DNA from: Nocardia ignorata NBRC 108230
Lineage (GTDB): Bacteria; Actinomycetota; Actinomycetes; Mycobacteriales; Mycobacteriaceae
Length of the DNA: 64,000 bases
NCBI RefSeq assembly: GCF_001612905.1
Contig: NZ_BDBI01000026.1
Span: 166,638 to 230,637 of the forward strand
Direction: 5' to 3'
Shown: positions 55,331 through 63,843 of the stretch, piece by piece
Numbering within the stretch: the first letter of the stretch is position 1
How the letters are laid out: every line of letters begins with the position of its first letter
Translations under genes and position numbers: made by a program
Notes under the pieces: generated by a model
Told to the model about the DNA's origin: nothing
What the model saw: only the letters and a program-made list of their open reading frames with translations
Database searches by the model: none

Positions 55331-58300
55331 CTACTCCTCGCCGTAGATTTCCGACACCAGGGCACGCAGCGTAAGTTGGTCCACTACCCTCAGCCCGGAC
55401 AGTGGGATCGCCCACCTGCCGGTGAGCCAGGCGCGTGCTAGCAATCGCTTGGCCTGTGCGGGCGAGCGTGCGGCGATTTCCTCGGCGACGCGAGTGAAGG
55501 CGTAGACACGGTGCTCAGGGTCGTGGATGGCGTAAGCGAGCGATTCGGCCTGCGCGGCATCGGATTCGGCGAGGCCGACGGCAACGAGGGTCAGCGCGTG
55601 TGCCTGCCAGAACGGGTCCCGGATTCGGTACGCGAGCGATCCGGCTTCCTGCGGTGAGACACGGGCCAGCGACCCGACGGTGGTCTGGCGGAGCGGATCG
55701 TGCAGGCGGTGCGCGAGTTGTTCGGCGTACTGGGTGTCGGTGCGGGCCGCCGAAGCCACGATCATGTAATTCAAGGACGTCGAACCGACCAGATGAACCG
55801 CAGCATCCGCTGGGACGATCGGGGTGTATGCGGCGCGCTCGGCGAGCGCAGCGGCACGCGTCGCGTCGATATCGACGATCGAGTCGGCCGCAGCTGCGAG
55901 GATGCGATTCGCCGCGCCGGAGTGCTGGTTTCGGCTTGCCAGTTCCTCGGCATCGTCGATCAGCCGCGATGCCCGGTCCGGATCGGTAGGGGCGACGGCC
56001 CGAGCGATGCGGGCCAGGGCGAGTGCCCGATCCGTCGGGCCCAACAGGTGGGCGACGACTGTGGCGTGGTCTGGATCTTGCCGGGCAATCCGCTCGGCGA
56101 CTCGGGTGATCGAGTCCGCCCGCGCAGTTCGGTCCGCGAAGCCGAGAGCGAGATAGATCGCACGATCGGGATCGGTGACCGCGATGGCGGGCAGGACGCT
56201 CGCCAGCATGGCGTCGCGCAGTTCCGGATCCGGCATGTCGGCCACCAGGTCATCGCCACGCTCGGCGAGGCGGATGGACTGATCCGGATCGGCGCTCGCT
56301 TCCCTGACGACCGAAATGAGCGCGTCGGCACGAAGCCGCGGATGGCTGATTCTGCGCACGAGTCTTTCGGCTCGGTCCTGGTCCTGCGGCGATAGCGCCC
56401 GAGCAGCACGGCAAACCGCATCAGCGTCCCGAGACGGGTGGGCTGCTGATGCGGCGACGTTTCCCGCACGCTCCGCGAGCTGGGCGGCGTGTTCCGGACG
56501 ACCGTCCGCGACTGTCCAGGCGACCGAAATCAGGGCGGCGGCCTGCTGCTCGAAATCGGCGATCCCCTCGGCCATCGACTCGGCGCGGTCGGGGGCGGTG
56601 TGCGCGACCGCCCGGACCGCCCGGACAAGTGCAAGCGACTGCAATCCAGGGTCGGGGAGAGACCGTGCCAGCCGTTCGGCGTGTTCCGGATCCGTTCGAC
56701 CGACCACCGCGGCCATCTCCATGAGTTCGTTGCTCCCGATGTTGTCGGTGCCGACCAGGGTTTCGGCGTGCAGCACCCTTCGAGCTGCCCAGTCGGGATC
56801 GATCTCGAGCATCGCGGAGGACAAGTAGGGGATAACGCGGAGTTGCTGTTGGGGATCGAGGAGCGCTGACACGAGCTCTTCGGCGCGCGCGACCGAATGC
56901 GTGGCCAGCTCTGCGTCGACCGACGCGACAGCCGCGGCAATATCAGCGAGGAGGTAGACCCGCGTAGTCCCGTCCGAGACGTCGTCGACAATTGCTTCGG
57001 CTCGCTCGGCGAGTCGGACGGCGCGGCGGGGATCGATGGTCCCCAGCGCCAGGCAGATACGCGTCAGTGCCACGACCCGCCGGTGGGGGTCCACGATGGT
57101 GTTGGCGATGGCTTCGGCACGGCCGGGGTCGGAGATCGCCACAACGGCGGCCACCCGCGGCAGGACGATGTCGGGTCGCTCGGCAGTCCGTGCGAGTGCT
57201 TCCGCGCGGTCCGCGTCGGATTGCGCGATGATCTCGGCGATCTCGATCGTCGCGGTTGTCCGACTCGAGACAGGTATCCATGTAACGAGACGCAATGCGC
57301 GATCCGGGTCACGGCGGGCAATCGCCGCGGCTATTCGAGCCCGCAGTTGTGCACGGTGGTCGGCGTCTCGAGTCGTCGTCCTCTCATCGAAAGCAATCGA
57401 CTCCGCCTGCTCGATGAGGCGATCGGCCCGCCGCGGTTCGGTCTCGGCGATCTCTTCGGCCAGGTATACCAGCGCATCGGCTTGTCGTGCGCGGTCTGGC
57501 AGGCTCAGCGCCAGGGCTTCGGCCCGATCAACTCGACCGAGGTGCGCCCAGAGCGCCGGAAGCGCGGCGGGAACTTTGTCGTTGCGGTCCCGGAGCTGAT
57601 CGCGCAGCCGAGCCAGGTGTGCTGTCGTGGTGAGGTCGGGATCGTGATGCTCACAGATGCGCCGCTGGACGGTGCGAATCTCGGTGAGCGAGACAGAGTC
57701 ACCGCCGGTGTGCGCCCGCAAGCGATCGTGCCGGGTCGTATCCAGCGCCAGCTCCGCCATCCGCGCGTAATCATCGGCCCGGTCCAGGATCGAGAAATAC
57801 CGGCGCAGTAGGAAATCGGGGGTTTCGGGTGGCCACCCGGCTTCCCGGTATTCGTCCGCCCAGGCGTGCAGACGGTCCCGGCTCTCTCGCAGCAGTCGCG
57901 TTCCAAGGCGCTGTTCCGCGGTGCGCTGGAGGGTCTCGTGCGCCAAGGCGTGGATCGGATCGAGGGAACCGTCGAGTTCGAGTGAGCGGGAACTGGCGCG
58001 GAAACTGCGTCCGGAGACACCGCGGACCAGGTCGTCGATTTCATAGGGAGCGAGGTCGGTGAGTTCGGCGAGTTCGCTGGCAGTGAGGCCGTTGGCGGCG
58101 GTGACGAGGGCGAGCAGGCGGCGGAATCTCTCAGGGCCGCGCAGCAATTGGTCGAGTTCTTCGATGGCACGTTCGCGGATCCCAGCCGCGTGTTTCGATC
58201 GAGTGAGGCGGTGGATCGGGGCGTCGTGCAGTGGGTGGCCCGCGACGATTCGTAGATGTGGACCGTGTCTGCCGGCGACGATCACCCGCAGATTCGCCAC

Positions 58301-58903
58301 GGGCAGTCGTGGCAGGAGGTTGACGATCGGTGGCTTGCCGATGTCTTCGTCGAGGCCGTCGACGACGAGGACGAGTCGTCTGCCGTGGGCGGCGAGTTCG
58401 CGGGCGGCGGTGGCCAGCAATTCGTTTCGCAGGCCGTCGCGGTTGATCGTTGCCGCGGCGATCAAGGCCCGCTGCTCGGGGAGTAGGGCCGCGAGTTGGT
58501 CGAGGACGGCGTCGGTGAAGGCGGTGTGATTGTTCTGGTCGGCCAGGCGGTCGGTGATGAAGAAGCTGATCACGGTGACGTCATCGGGCGGGTTCAGCGC
58601 GAACCACGCGAGCAGCGCGGACTTGCCCGCCCATGGGTTCGCGCGAATCCACAGGTACGGCGCGTCACCGCGGCAGAATTCGGCGAGCATCCGCAACTCG
58701 TCGTCGCGTTCGAGCAGACCGCTTGTCGGCGCGAGGAATTCGCGTACCTGGGTGACGTACAGCGACGCCCCGGTGAGCAGGGCCGCGTTCGAGGCGATCT
58801 CGAACCGCTGGGTGTGCTCGATCCGCAGATCACCGCCGACGGTGACGCCGTCGAAGTCGAAGATCGGCCCGTTCCCCGGGGCGAACGACGCGCTGGAGCC
58901 GGG
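55331..58903 (-). CDS. STAND/NACHT-like NTPase with helical repeats (start missing)
   Basis: About 1190 codons with no usable start at the 5' end: the first ATG (58690) lies 17 codons before the P-loop, while upstream codons already look coding (IFDFDGVTVGGDLRIEHT, LLERDDELRML). P-loop RANPWAGKSALLAWF, Walker B RLVLVVDGLDED, sensor VIVAGRHGPHLRI, then a winged-helix-like part (LTASELAELTDLAPYEIDDLVRGVSG). From about residue 450 to the end run many repeats of about 30 residues of the form DPDRAxxLAxxIxDPxxRAxALxxIA, an alpha-helical sensor array. This is the build of NLR-like signalling/immune proteins. The effector-like N-terminus is in the next frame upstream. Confidence 0.75.
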   Translation of the reverse strand, partial: PGSSASFAPGNGPIFDFDGVTVGGDLRIEHTQRFEIASNAALLTGASLYVTQVREFLAPTSGLLERDDELRMLAEFCRGDAPYLWIRANPWAGKSALLAWFALNPPDDVTVISFFITDRLADQNNHTAFTDAVLDQLAALLPEQRALIAAATINRDGLRNELLATAARELAAHGRRLVLVVDGLDEDIGKPPIVNLLPRLPVANLRVIVAGRHGPHLRIVAGHPLHDAPIHRLTRSKHAAGIRERAIEELDQLLRGPERFRRLLALVTAANGLTASELAELTDLAPYEIDDLVRGVSGRSFRASSRSLELDGSLDPIHALAHETLQRTAEQRLGTRLLRESRDRLHAWADEYREAGWPPETPDFLLRRYFSILDRADDYARMAELALDTTRHDRLRAHTGGDSVSLTEIRTVQRRICEHHDPDLTTTAHLARLRDQLRDRNDKVPAALPALWAHLGRVDRAEALALSLPDRARQADALVYLAEEIAETEPRRADRLIEQAESIAFDERTTTRDADHRAQLRARIAAAIARRDPDRALRLVTWIPVSSRTTATIEIAEIIAQSDADRAEALARTAERPDIVLPRVAAVVAISDPGRAEAIANTIVDPHRRVVALTRICLALGTIDPRRAVRLAERAEAIVDDVSDGTTRVYLLADIAAAVASVDAELATHSVARAEELVSALLDPQQQLRVIPYLSSAMLEIDPDWAARRVLHAETLVGTDNIGSNELMEMAAVVGRTDPEHAERLARSLPDPGLQSLALVRAVRAVAHTAPDRAESMAEGIADFEQQAAALISVAWTVADGRPEHAAQLAERAGNVAASAAHPSRDADAVCRAARALSPQDQDRAERLVRRISHPRLRADALISVVREASADPDQSIRLAERGDDLVADMPDPELRDAMLASVLPAIAVTDPDRAIYLALGFADRTARADSITRVAERIARQDPDHATVVAHLLGPTDRALALARIARAVAPTDPDRASRLIDDAEELASRNQHSGAANRILAAAADSIVDIDATRAAALAERAAYTPIVPADAAVHLVGSTSLNYMIVASAARTDTQYAEQLAHRLHDPLRQTTVGSLARVSPQEAGSLAYRIRDPFWQAHALTLVAVGLAESDAAQAESLAYAIHDPEHRVYAFTRVAEEIAARSPAQAKRLLARAWLTGRWAIPLSGLRVVDQLTLRALVSEIYGEE

Positions 58904-58905
58904 GA

Positions 58906-59388
58906 CTACTCGGGCGCCGTCGAAGGGTCCGGTGTGTACCCGGTTCGGATCCCGGTGATCGTGATCGACCGGCCCGCCTTGACGTCGGTGAGATGGGCGG
59001 CGTTGCCGGAACTCGTGGTGATATCGCTGATTTCGATGTCCGCGTCTGCTTCGACTCGGTCGAGTCGCACGCCGACCGTTTCCGCCACGGCCGGTGCCTG
59101 CTCGGCGATGACCCGCCACAACCGCTGGACCGCCTCGATCAGCTCCGGATCCTCGTCGGCCCCGGCGGCATCGAGTTCCTCGGCGAGTACCACTTGTCGC
59201 GAGGGCGCGTCCGGCCGCCGTTCGACGATCTCGACATCGACCGACCCGTACTTGCGGGTGAGTAGATCCTTGAATCCCCGGTATGCGTCGGCGATCGCCG
59301 CTTTCGACGTGTCGGTGATTCCGGCGACGAGCCCTGCCGACACCGCCGAGGCGGCCGCCGTCGCCGTCGCCATGATCGTGGGGTCCAT
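58906..59388 (-). CDS. N-terminal domain of the STAND protein, separate frame
   Basis: 160 aa from ATG 59388 with GGGAGGGCG upstream. Starts MDPTIMATATAAASAVSAGLVAGITD, an Ala/Gly-rich helix that could insert in or pair at membranes, then a helical AIADAYRGFKDLLTRKYG domain, KxVVLAEELDAAGADEDPELIEAVQRLWRVIAEQA, and two beta-rich motifs (VEADADIEISDITTS, HLTDVKAGRSITITGIR). The TAG overlaps the following frame by no base, and the next frame continues in -1 without a start codon. It is either a stand-alone adaptor or the N-terminus of one long protein broken, or joined, by a -1 frameshift. Confidence 0.7.
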   Translation of the reverse strand: MDPTIMATATAAASAVSAGLVAGITDTSKAAIADAYRGFKDLLTRKYGSVDVEIVERRPDAPSRQVVLAEELDAAGADEDPELIEAVQRLWRVIAEQAPAVAETVGVRLDRVEADADIEISDITTSSGNAAHLTDVKAGRSITITGIRTGYTPDPSTAPE

Positions 59389-59607
59389 CCGTTCGCCCTC
59401 CCAGTCCGCGGATCGGAACCCGCCCAACATACCCGACCCGCCTGCACCACGACCGGTGTGGAAGCGAAAGCGACTGGCGCCGAGACTGATTCGCCGTCGG
59501 ACGCACACAGTCAGTCGAGCGCGTGCGTCCGATCGAGGTAGAGGGCGGCGCTCCTCAGACGTTCCGGCGGACTGCGCAGGTGGATGGATCAATCCTGCGC
59601 GGCACGA

Positions 59608-60672
59608 TCATTCTGGTTTGCGGTGAGTCCCGTCGCGCACGGTACCGACGAACTCCTCCACGAGATCCTCGAGCGCGACGACGCCGACGGTGTTTCCGCG
59701 GGCATCCACCACCCGGCCCAGATGACTGCTGGTGCGGCGCAACCGGGCCAGCGCCTCGTAGAGCGCGGTGGTCGTGGTGACCGTCGGCAGGGGGCGGATG
59801 TCGGTGCGGGGGATCTTGGTGTCGGGGCCCGCGTTGTCGTCGGCGACCTCGTCGAGCACGTCCTTGATGTGCAGGTAGCCGACGAGCGAACCGTCGGCCG
59901 CGCGGACCGGGTACCGGGAGAACCCGGTCTCGGCCACGGCGGCTTCCACGTCGCCGAGGGTGGTTCCGTCACCGCGCAACGGCACCGAACGCGCGTCGGC
60001 CAGCGGCACCATCACATCACCGACGATCCGCTCGGAGGTGCCGAGTGCCTGGGTGAGCCTGCGGTGTTCCTCCTCGTCGAGCAGACCCTCCGATCGCGAC
60101 TCGCCGATCATCTCGGCCAGTTCCACCGTTGACACCGTCGCGTCGAGTTCGTCCTTGGGTTCGATGCGCAGCATTCGCAGGGTGAGGTTCGCGGCGTAGT
60201 TGTAGAGCGCGATGAGGGGGCGCGCGATCCGCAACCACATCAGGTGGATCGGTACCAGCAGCAGCGCCGAGCGTTCCGGACCGGCCAGCGCGATGTTCTT
60301 CGGGACCATCTCGCCGAGCAGGATGTGCAGGATCACCACCAAGGTCAGCGCCAGCGCGAACCCGACCGGGTGCAGCAGCTGCTCGGGCAACCCGAGCAGT
60401 TCGAACGGCCGCTCGATCAGGTGCGCGATGGCCGGTTCGCCGACCCGGCCGAGCAGGATCGAGCAGATGGTGATGCCGAGCTGGGCGGCGGCCAGCATCA
60501 TCGACAGGTTCTCGCCCGCCTCGATCACCGTCGCGGCCTTCTTCTTCCCCTGTGCGACAAGGGCTTCCAGGCGATCACGACGGGCCGAGATGAGCGCGAA
60601 CTCGGCGGCGACGAAGAAGGCGTTGCCCGCGAGCAGCACCACGGTGAGGACGATTCCGAACAGATCACCCAT
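59608..60672 (-). CDS. CNNM/CorC-type membrane protein without the CorC domain
   Basis: 354 aa. DUF21 (CNNM) transmembrane domain with the motif PKNIALAGPERSA and GNAFFVAAEFALISARRDRLE at helix 1, then a CBS pair (VMVPLADARSVPLRGDGTTLGDVEAAVAETGFSRYPV and VVDARGNTVGVVALEDLVEEFVG). The C-terminal CorC/HlyC transporter-associated domain of its neighbour is absent. Probably Mg2+/Co2+ transport or homeostasis. Its start overlaps the end of the next gene by 8 nt, so they are coupled; together with GuaB1 the order matches Rv1841c-Rv1843c. Confidence 0.88.
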   Translation of the reverse strand: MGDLFGIVLTVVLLAGNAFFVAAEFALISARRDRLEALVAQGKKKAATVIEAGENLSMMLAAAQLGITICSILLGRVGEPAIAHLIERPFELLGLPEQLLHPVGFALALTLVVILHILLGEMVPKNIALAGPERSALLLVPIHLMWLRIARPLIALYNYAANLTLRMLRIEPKDELDATVSTVELAEMIGESRSEGLLDEEEHRRLTQALGTSERIVGDVMVPLADARSVPLRGDGTTLGDVEAAVAETGFSRYPVRAADGSLVGYLHIKDVLDEVADDNAGPDTKIPRTDIRPLPTVTTTTALYEALARLRRTSSHLGRVVDARGNTVGVVALEDLVEEFVGTVRDGTHRKPE

Positions 60673-62020
60673 GGTTGTGCTCCCGTGCCGCGAGGTTCGC
60701 GTCGTCGACGGGCACCAGGCGCACCCGGTCGATCCGTCGTCCGTCCATCCGTTCCACCCTGGCCACCCAGCCGCCCGCACCGCCACGCGATTCGGGCAGG
60801 ACGACCTCGTCGCCGCCCATCGGAATGCGGCCCAGCTGGGTGAGGACGAGTCCGCCGAGGGTTTCGTATTCGCCCTCGGGCGCGTCGTAGCCGGTCGCGC
60901 GGGACACCTCGTCGATGCGCAACAGACCCGAGCAGTCCCAGCCGTCGCTCACCCGGCGCACATCGCGTTCCTCCTCGTCGTGCTCGTCGCGCACGTCGCC
61001 GAGGATCTCCTCGATCAGGTCTTCCATCGTGACCATGCCCGCGGTGCCGCCGTACTCGTCGACGACGAGCGCCACCTGCATGCCGTCGGCGCGGACCCGT
61101 TCGAGCACCTCGTCGCCGTCGAGACTGGCGGGCACGATCGGTACCGCGACGGCGAGTTTCCCGAGCGGGATCTGCTTGCGCAGGTGCGCCGGATGGGTGA
61201 AGGCGTGTTTAACGTGGACGACGCCGAGGGTGTTGTCCAGGTCACCGTCGATCACCGGGAACCGGGAGTACCCGGTGCGCGCCGAGGCGGCGATGAGGTC
61301 GGCGATGGTGTCGTCGCGGTCGAGCGACTCCACCTTCACCCGGGGGGTCATCAGGTCCTCGGCGCTGCGTTCACCGAACTCCAGCGAGCGGTCCATCAGC
61401 TGCGCGGTGCGCTGATCCATCGCGCCGCGCTGGGCCGAGGTGCGCACCAGCGACCCGAGTTCCTGCGGTGACCTGGCCGAACGCAGTTCCTCGGCCGGTT
61501 CGATGCCGAGCCTGCGGACCAGCCAGTTGGCGGCGTTGTTCAGGAATCGGATCAGCCATTTGAAGAACACGGAGAACCCGATCATCGGGCCCGCGGTGAG
61601 CCGGGCCGTCGCCATCGGCTTGGCGATGGCGATGTTCTTGGGTACCAGCTCGCCGTAGATCATCGACAGCGAGGTCGCCAGGATCAGCGCCAGCGCGAGC
61701 GCGACACCGGTCGCGGCGGCCTCGCTCAGGCCGATGCCGTCGAGCAGCGGCGCCAGCAGCCGTGCCAGCACGGGCTCGGCGATGAAGCCGGTGATCAGAG
61801 TGGTGATGGTGATGCCGAGCTGGGCGCCCGAGAGCTGGAACGACAGGGTGTTGTGCGCCTGTTTGACCAGTCGTGACCGGGTGTCACCGGAGCGCGCGGC
61901 CGATTCGACGGCGCTGCGTTCCAGGGCGGTGAGGGAGAATTCGGCGGCCACGAACAGGGCGGTACCGAGGGTCAATGCGGCGAAACCGAGCAGGCTGAGC
62001 ACTGTCAGCACGGTGGACAT
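60665..62020 (-). CDS. CNNM/CorC-type membrane protein, full length
   Basis: 451 aa from the ATG giving MSTVLTVLSLLGFAAL (a GTG four codons earlier is possible). DUF21 domain (LFVAAEFSLTALERSAVESAA, IYGELVPKNIAIAKPMATA), CBS pair (MTPRVKVESLDRDDTIADLI, MQVALVVDEYGGTAGMVTMEDLIEEILGDV) and a C-terminal CorC/HlyC domain (ISRATGYDAPEGEYETLGGLVLTQLGRIP region). Predicted Mg2+/Co2+ exporter or exchanger. It is preceded by a leader with two mutually exclusive foldings. Confidence 0.9.
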   Translation of the reverse strand: MSTVLTVLSLLGFAALTLGTALFVAAEFSLTALERSAVESAARSGDTRSRLVKQAHNTLSFQLSGAQLGITITTLITGFIAEPVLARLLAPLLDGIGLSEAAATGVALALALILATSLSMIYGELVPKNIAIAKPMATARLTAGPMIGFSVFFKWLIRFLNNAANWLVRRLGIEPAEELRSARSPQELGSLVRTSAQRGAMDQRTAQLMDRSLEFGERSAEDLMTPRVKVESLDRDDTIADLIAASARTGYSRFPVIDGDLDNTLGVVHVKHAFTHPAHLRKQIPLGKLAVAVPIVPASLDGDEVLERVRADGMQVALVVDEYGGTAGMVTMEDLIEEILGDVRDEHDEEERDVRRVSDGWDCSGLLRIDEVSRATGYDAPEGEYETLGGLVLTQLGRIPMGGDEVVLPESRGGAGGWVARVERMDGRRIDRVRLVPVDDANLAAREHNHG

Positions 62021-62089
62021 CCTCAGCACCACCCATGCGGTGCGGGGGCGAGACCAGTGGATCGGACGGACGCTGCGGAAAGGAGGACG

Positions 62090-62154
62090 CCGGGTTTGTC
62101 ACCCGGCTCCGTAGAGGAGCCCTCCTGTGTGGCGCCCTTGGACGCGGGTGACAA
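62090..62154 (-). promoter_or_regulatory. Structured leader, candidate riboswitch or attenuator
   Basis: On the RNA (minus) strand TTGTCACCCG (62154-62145) pairs perfectly with CGGGTGACAA (62105-62096), enclosing GGCTCC-TCTAC-GGAGCC (62121-62105). The right arm also forms CCGGGT-GACAA-ACCCGG (62106-62090). The two foldings exclude each other. An AGGAGG before the inner hairpin and CCTCCT after it can pair as well. It lies 70-134 nt upstream of the CNNM start, after guaB1. It resembles no named class well enough to call. Confidence 0.5.
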
Positions 62155-62281
62155 CTGGATCCTTTCGAGGTGGGAAAACGAGCTGTGCCGAGATCGGCAA
62201 CTCCATAGTAATCCGTCGCCTCGGTTGATGTGTCAGCGGCGCGGCCGACCGGCGCTCGTGGGCGTCCGGCCGGCCGGTCGA

Positions 62282-63718
62282 TCACCACCCGCTCGGCAGC
62301 GGCCTGCCCTCGGCGAACCCGGCGGCGGACTGCACACCGAGCACCGCGCGCTCGTGGAACTCGGGCAGGGTGCGGGCGCCCGCGTAGGTGCAGGAGCTGC
62401 GCACACCCGAGCAGATGTGGTCGATCAGGTCCTCCACGCCCGGCCGTTCGGGGTCCAGGCGCATCCGCGAACTGGAGATGCCCTCCTCGAACAGCGCCTT
62501 GCGGGCCCGGTCGAAACCGCTGTCGGCGGCGGTGCGGGCGGCGACGGCACGCTTGGACGCCATGCCGAAGCTTTCCTTGTAGGCGTTGCCGTCACGGTCG
62601 ACGCGCAGATCGCCGGGGGATTCGTAGGTGCCGGCGAACCAGGAGCCGATCATCACGTTCGACGCGCCGGCGGCCAGCGCGAGAGCCACGTCGCGGGGGT
62701 GCCGGACACCGCCGTCGGCCCACACGTGCACGCCGAGTTCCTGTGCGGCGGCGGCACATTCGGCCACCGCGGAGAACTGGGGGCGGCCGACGCCGGTCAT
62801 CATGCGGGTGGTGCACATCGCGCCGGGCCCGACACCGACCTTGATGATGGTCGCGCCGGCCTCGGCCAGGTCGCGGGTGCCCTCGGCGGAGACCACGTTG
62901 CCCGCCACCAGCGGCAGCCCGAGGCCGAGATCGGCGACGGTGCGCAGGGATTCGAGCATCTTGGTCTGGTGACCGTGGGCGGTGTCGAGAACGAGGACGT
63001 CGGCGCCCGCGTCGGCCAGTGCCTTCGCCTTGGCGGCCACGTCACCGTTGATGCCGACGGCGGCGGCGACGCGCAGTTTGCCCTCGGCGTCGACGGCCGG
63101 GGTGTAGATGCCCGCGCGGATGGCGCCGGTGCGGGTCATCACGCCCGCCAGGGTGCCGTCGGGGTGGGTGAGTACGGCGAGCTGGGTGTGTGATCCGGCG
63201 AGCCGGTCGAAGATGTCGCGGGGCGAGGCGTCGACGGGGGCCTGCACGAAATCGGTCAGGGCGATCTCGCGCAGCCGCGCGAACCGGTCGACGTCGGCGC
63301 AGGCCGCCTCGGTGACCACGCCGACGGGTTTGCCGTCCTCGACGACGACCACCGCGCCGTGCGCGCGCTTGTGCATCAGCGCCAGCGCGTCGGACACCGC
63401 GGCGTCGGGGTCGAGGGTGACCGGGGTGTCGGCGGTGAGCGAGCGGCTCTTGACGAACGCGATGGTCTCGGCGGCCGCCGGGATCGGCAGATCCTGGGGC
63501 AGGACGACCAGTCCGCCGCGCCGGGCGACGGTCTCGGCCATCCGCTTACCGGCCACCGCGGTCATGTTCGCGACGACGAGGGGGATGGTGGTGCCCGAGC
63601 CGTCGACGCTGGCCAGGTCCACATCGAAGCGGGACGCGACATCCGTCCGGTTCGGGACGAGGAACAGATCGTCGTAGGTCAGGTCGTACGGCGGCGGTGG
63701 GCCCGGAAGAAATCGCAC
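62282..63718 (-). CDS. guaB1: GuaB1-type IMPDH/GMP reductase family enzyme
   Basis: 478 aa, GTG. TIM barrel of the IMPDH/GMPR family with a CBS pair at about 95-205. Motifs: YDDLFLVPNRTDVASRFDVDL at the start, VVANMTAV, DTAHGHQTKMLE, VVAGNVVSAEG-like VAGNVVSAEGTRD, and the catalytic C302 in GVGPGAMCTTRMMTGVG. Actinobacterial GuaB1 proteins act as GMP reductases in nucleotide recycling rather than as IMP dehydrogenases. It lies upstream of the CNNM genes as in M. tuberculosis Rv1843c. Confidence 0.9.
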   Translation of the reverse strand: MRFLPGPPPPYDLTYDDLFLVPNRTDVASRFDVDLASVDGSGTTIPLVVANMTAVAGKRMAETVARRGGLVVLPQDLPIPAAAETIAFVKSRSLTADTPVTLDPDAAVSDALALMHKRAHGAVVVVEDGKPVGVVTEAACADVDRFARLREIALTDFVQAPVDASPRDIFDRLAGSHTQLAVLTHPDGTLAGVMTRTGAIRAGIYTPAVDAEGKLRVAAAVGINGDVAAKAKALADAGADVLVLDTAHGHQTKMLESLRTVADLGLGLPLVAGNVVSAEGTRDLAEAGATIIKVGVGPGAMCTTRMMTGVGRPQFSAVAECAAAAQELGVHVWADGGVRHPRDVALALAAGASNVMIGSWFAGTYESPGDLRVDRDGNAYKESFGMASKRAVAARTAADSGFDRARKALFEEGISSSRMRLDPERPGVEDLIDHICSGVRSSCTYAGARTLPEFHERAVLGVQSAAGFAEGRPLPSGW

Positions 63719-63795
63719 TGTGCCGATGATAGCCGTGTGAGCGGTCCGGCGGGCGGATGCGCGTGGCGCGCTCGAAAGGTGGGGCCGGAAACGGC

Positions 63796-63827
63796 GCGTG
63801 GCCGAACCGTAATCAGTTCGGCCACGC
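63796..63827 (-). terminator. Terminator after the partial gene at the window end
   Basis: GCGTGGCCGAAC (63796-63807) and GTTCGGCCACGC (63816-63827), perfect 12-bp stem 17 nt after the stop at 63844. Confidence 0.85.
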
Positions 63828-63843
63828 GGTGATTCAGGGTTGA

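Noticed and set aside
62090..62154. Calling the CNNM leader an M-box magnesium riboswitch
   Set aside because: Only one short block resembles the M-box; the rest of its conserved core is absent, so it is listed as an unnamed structured leader.
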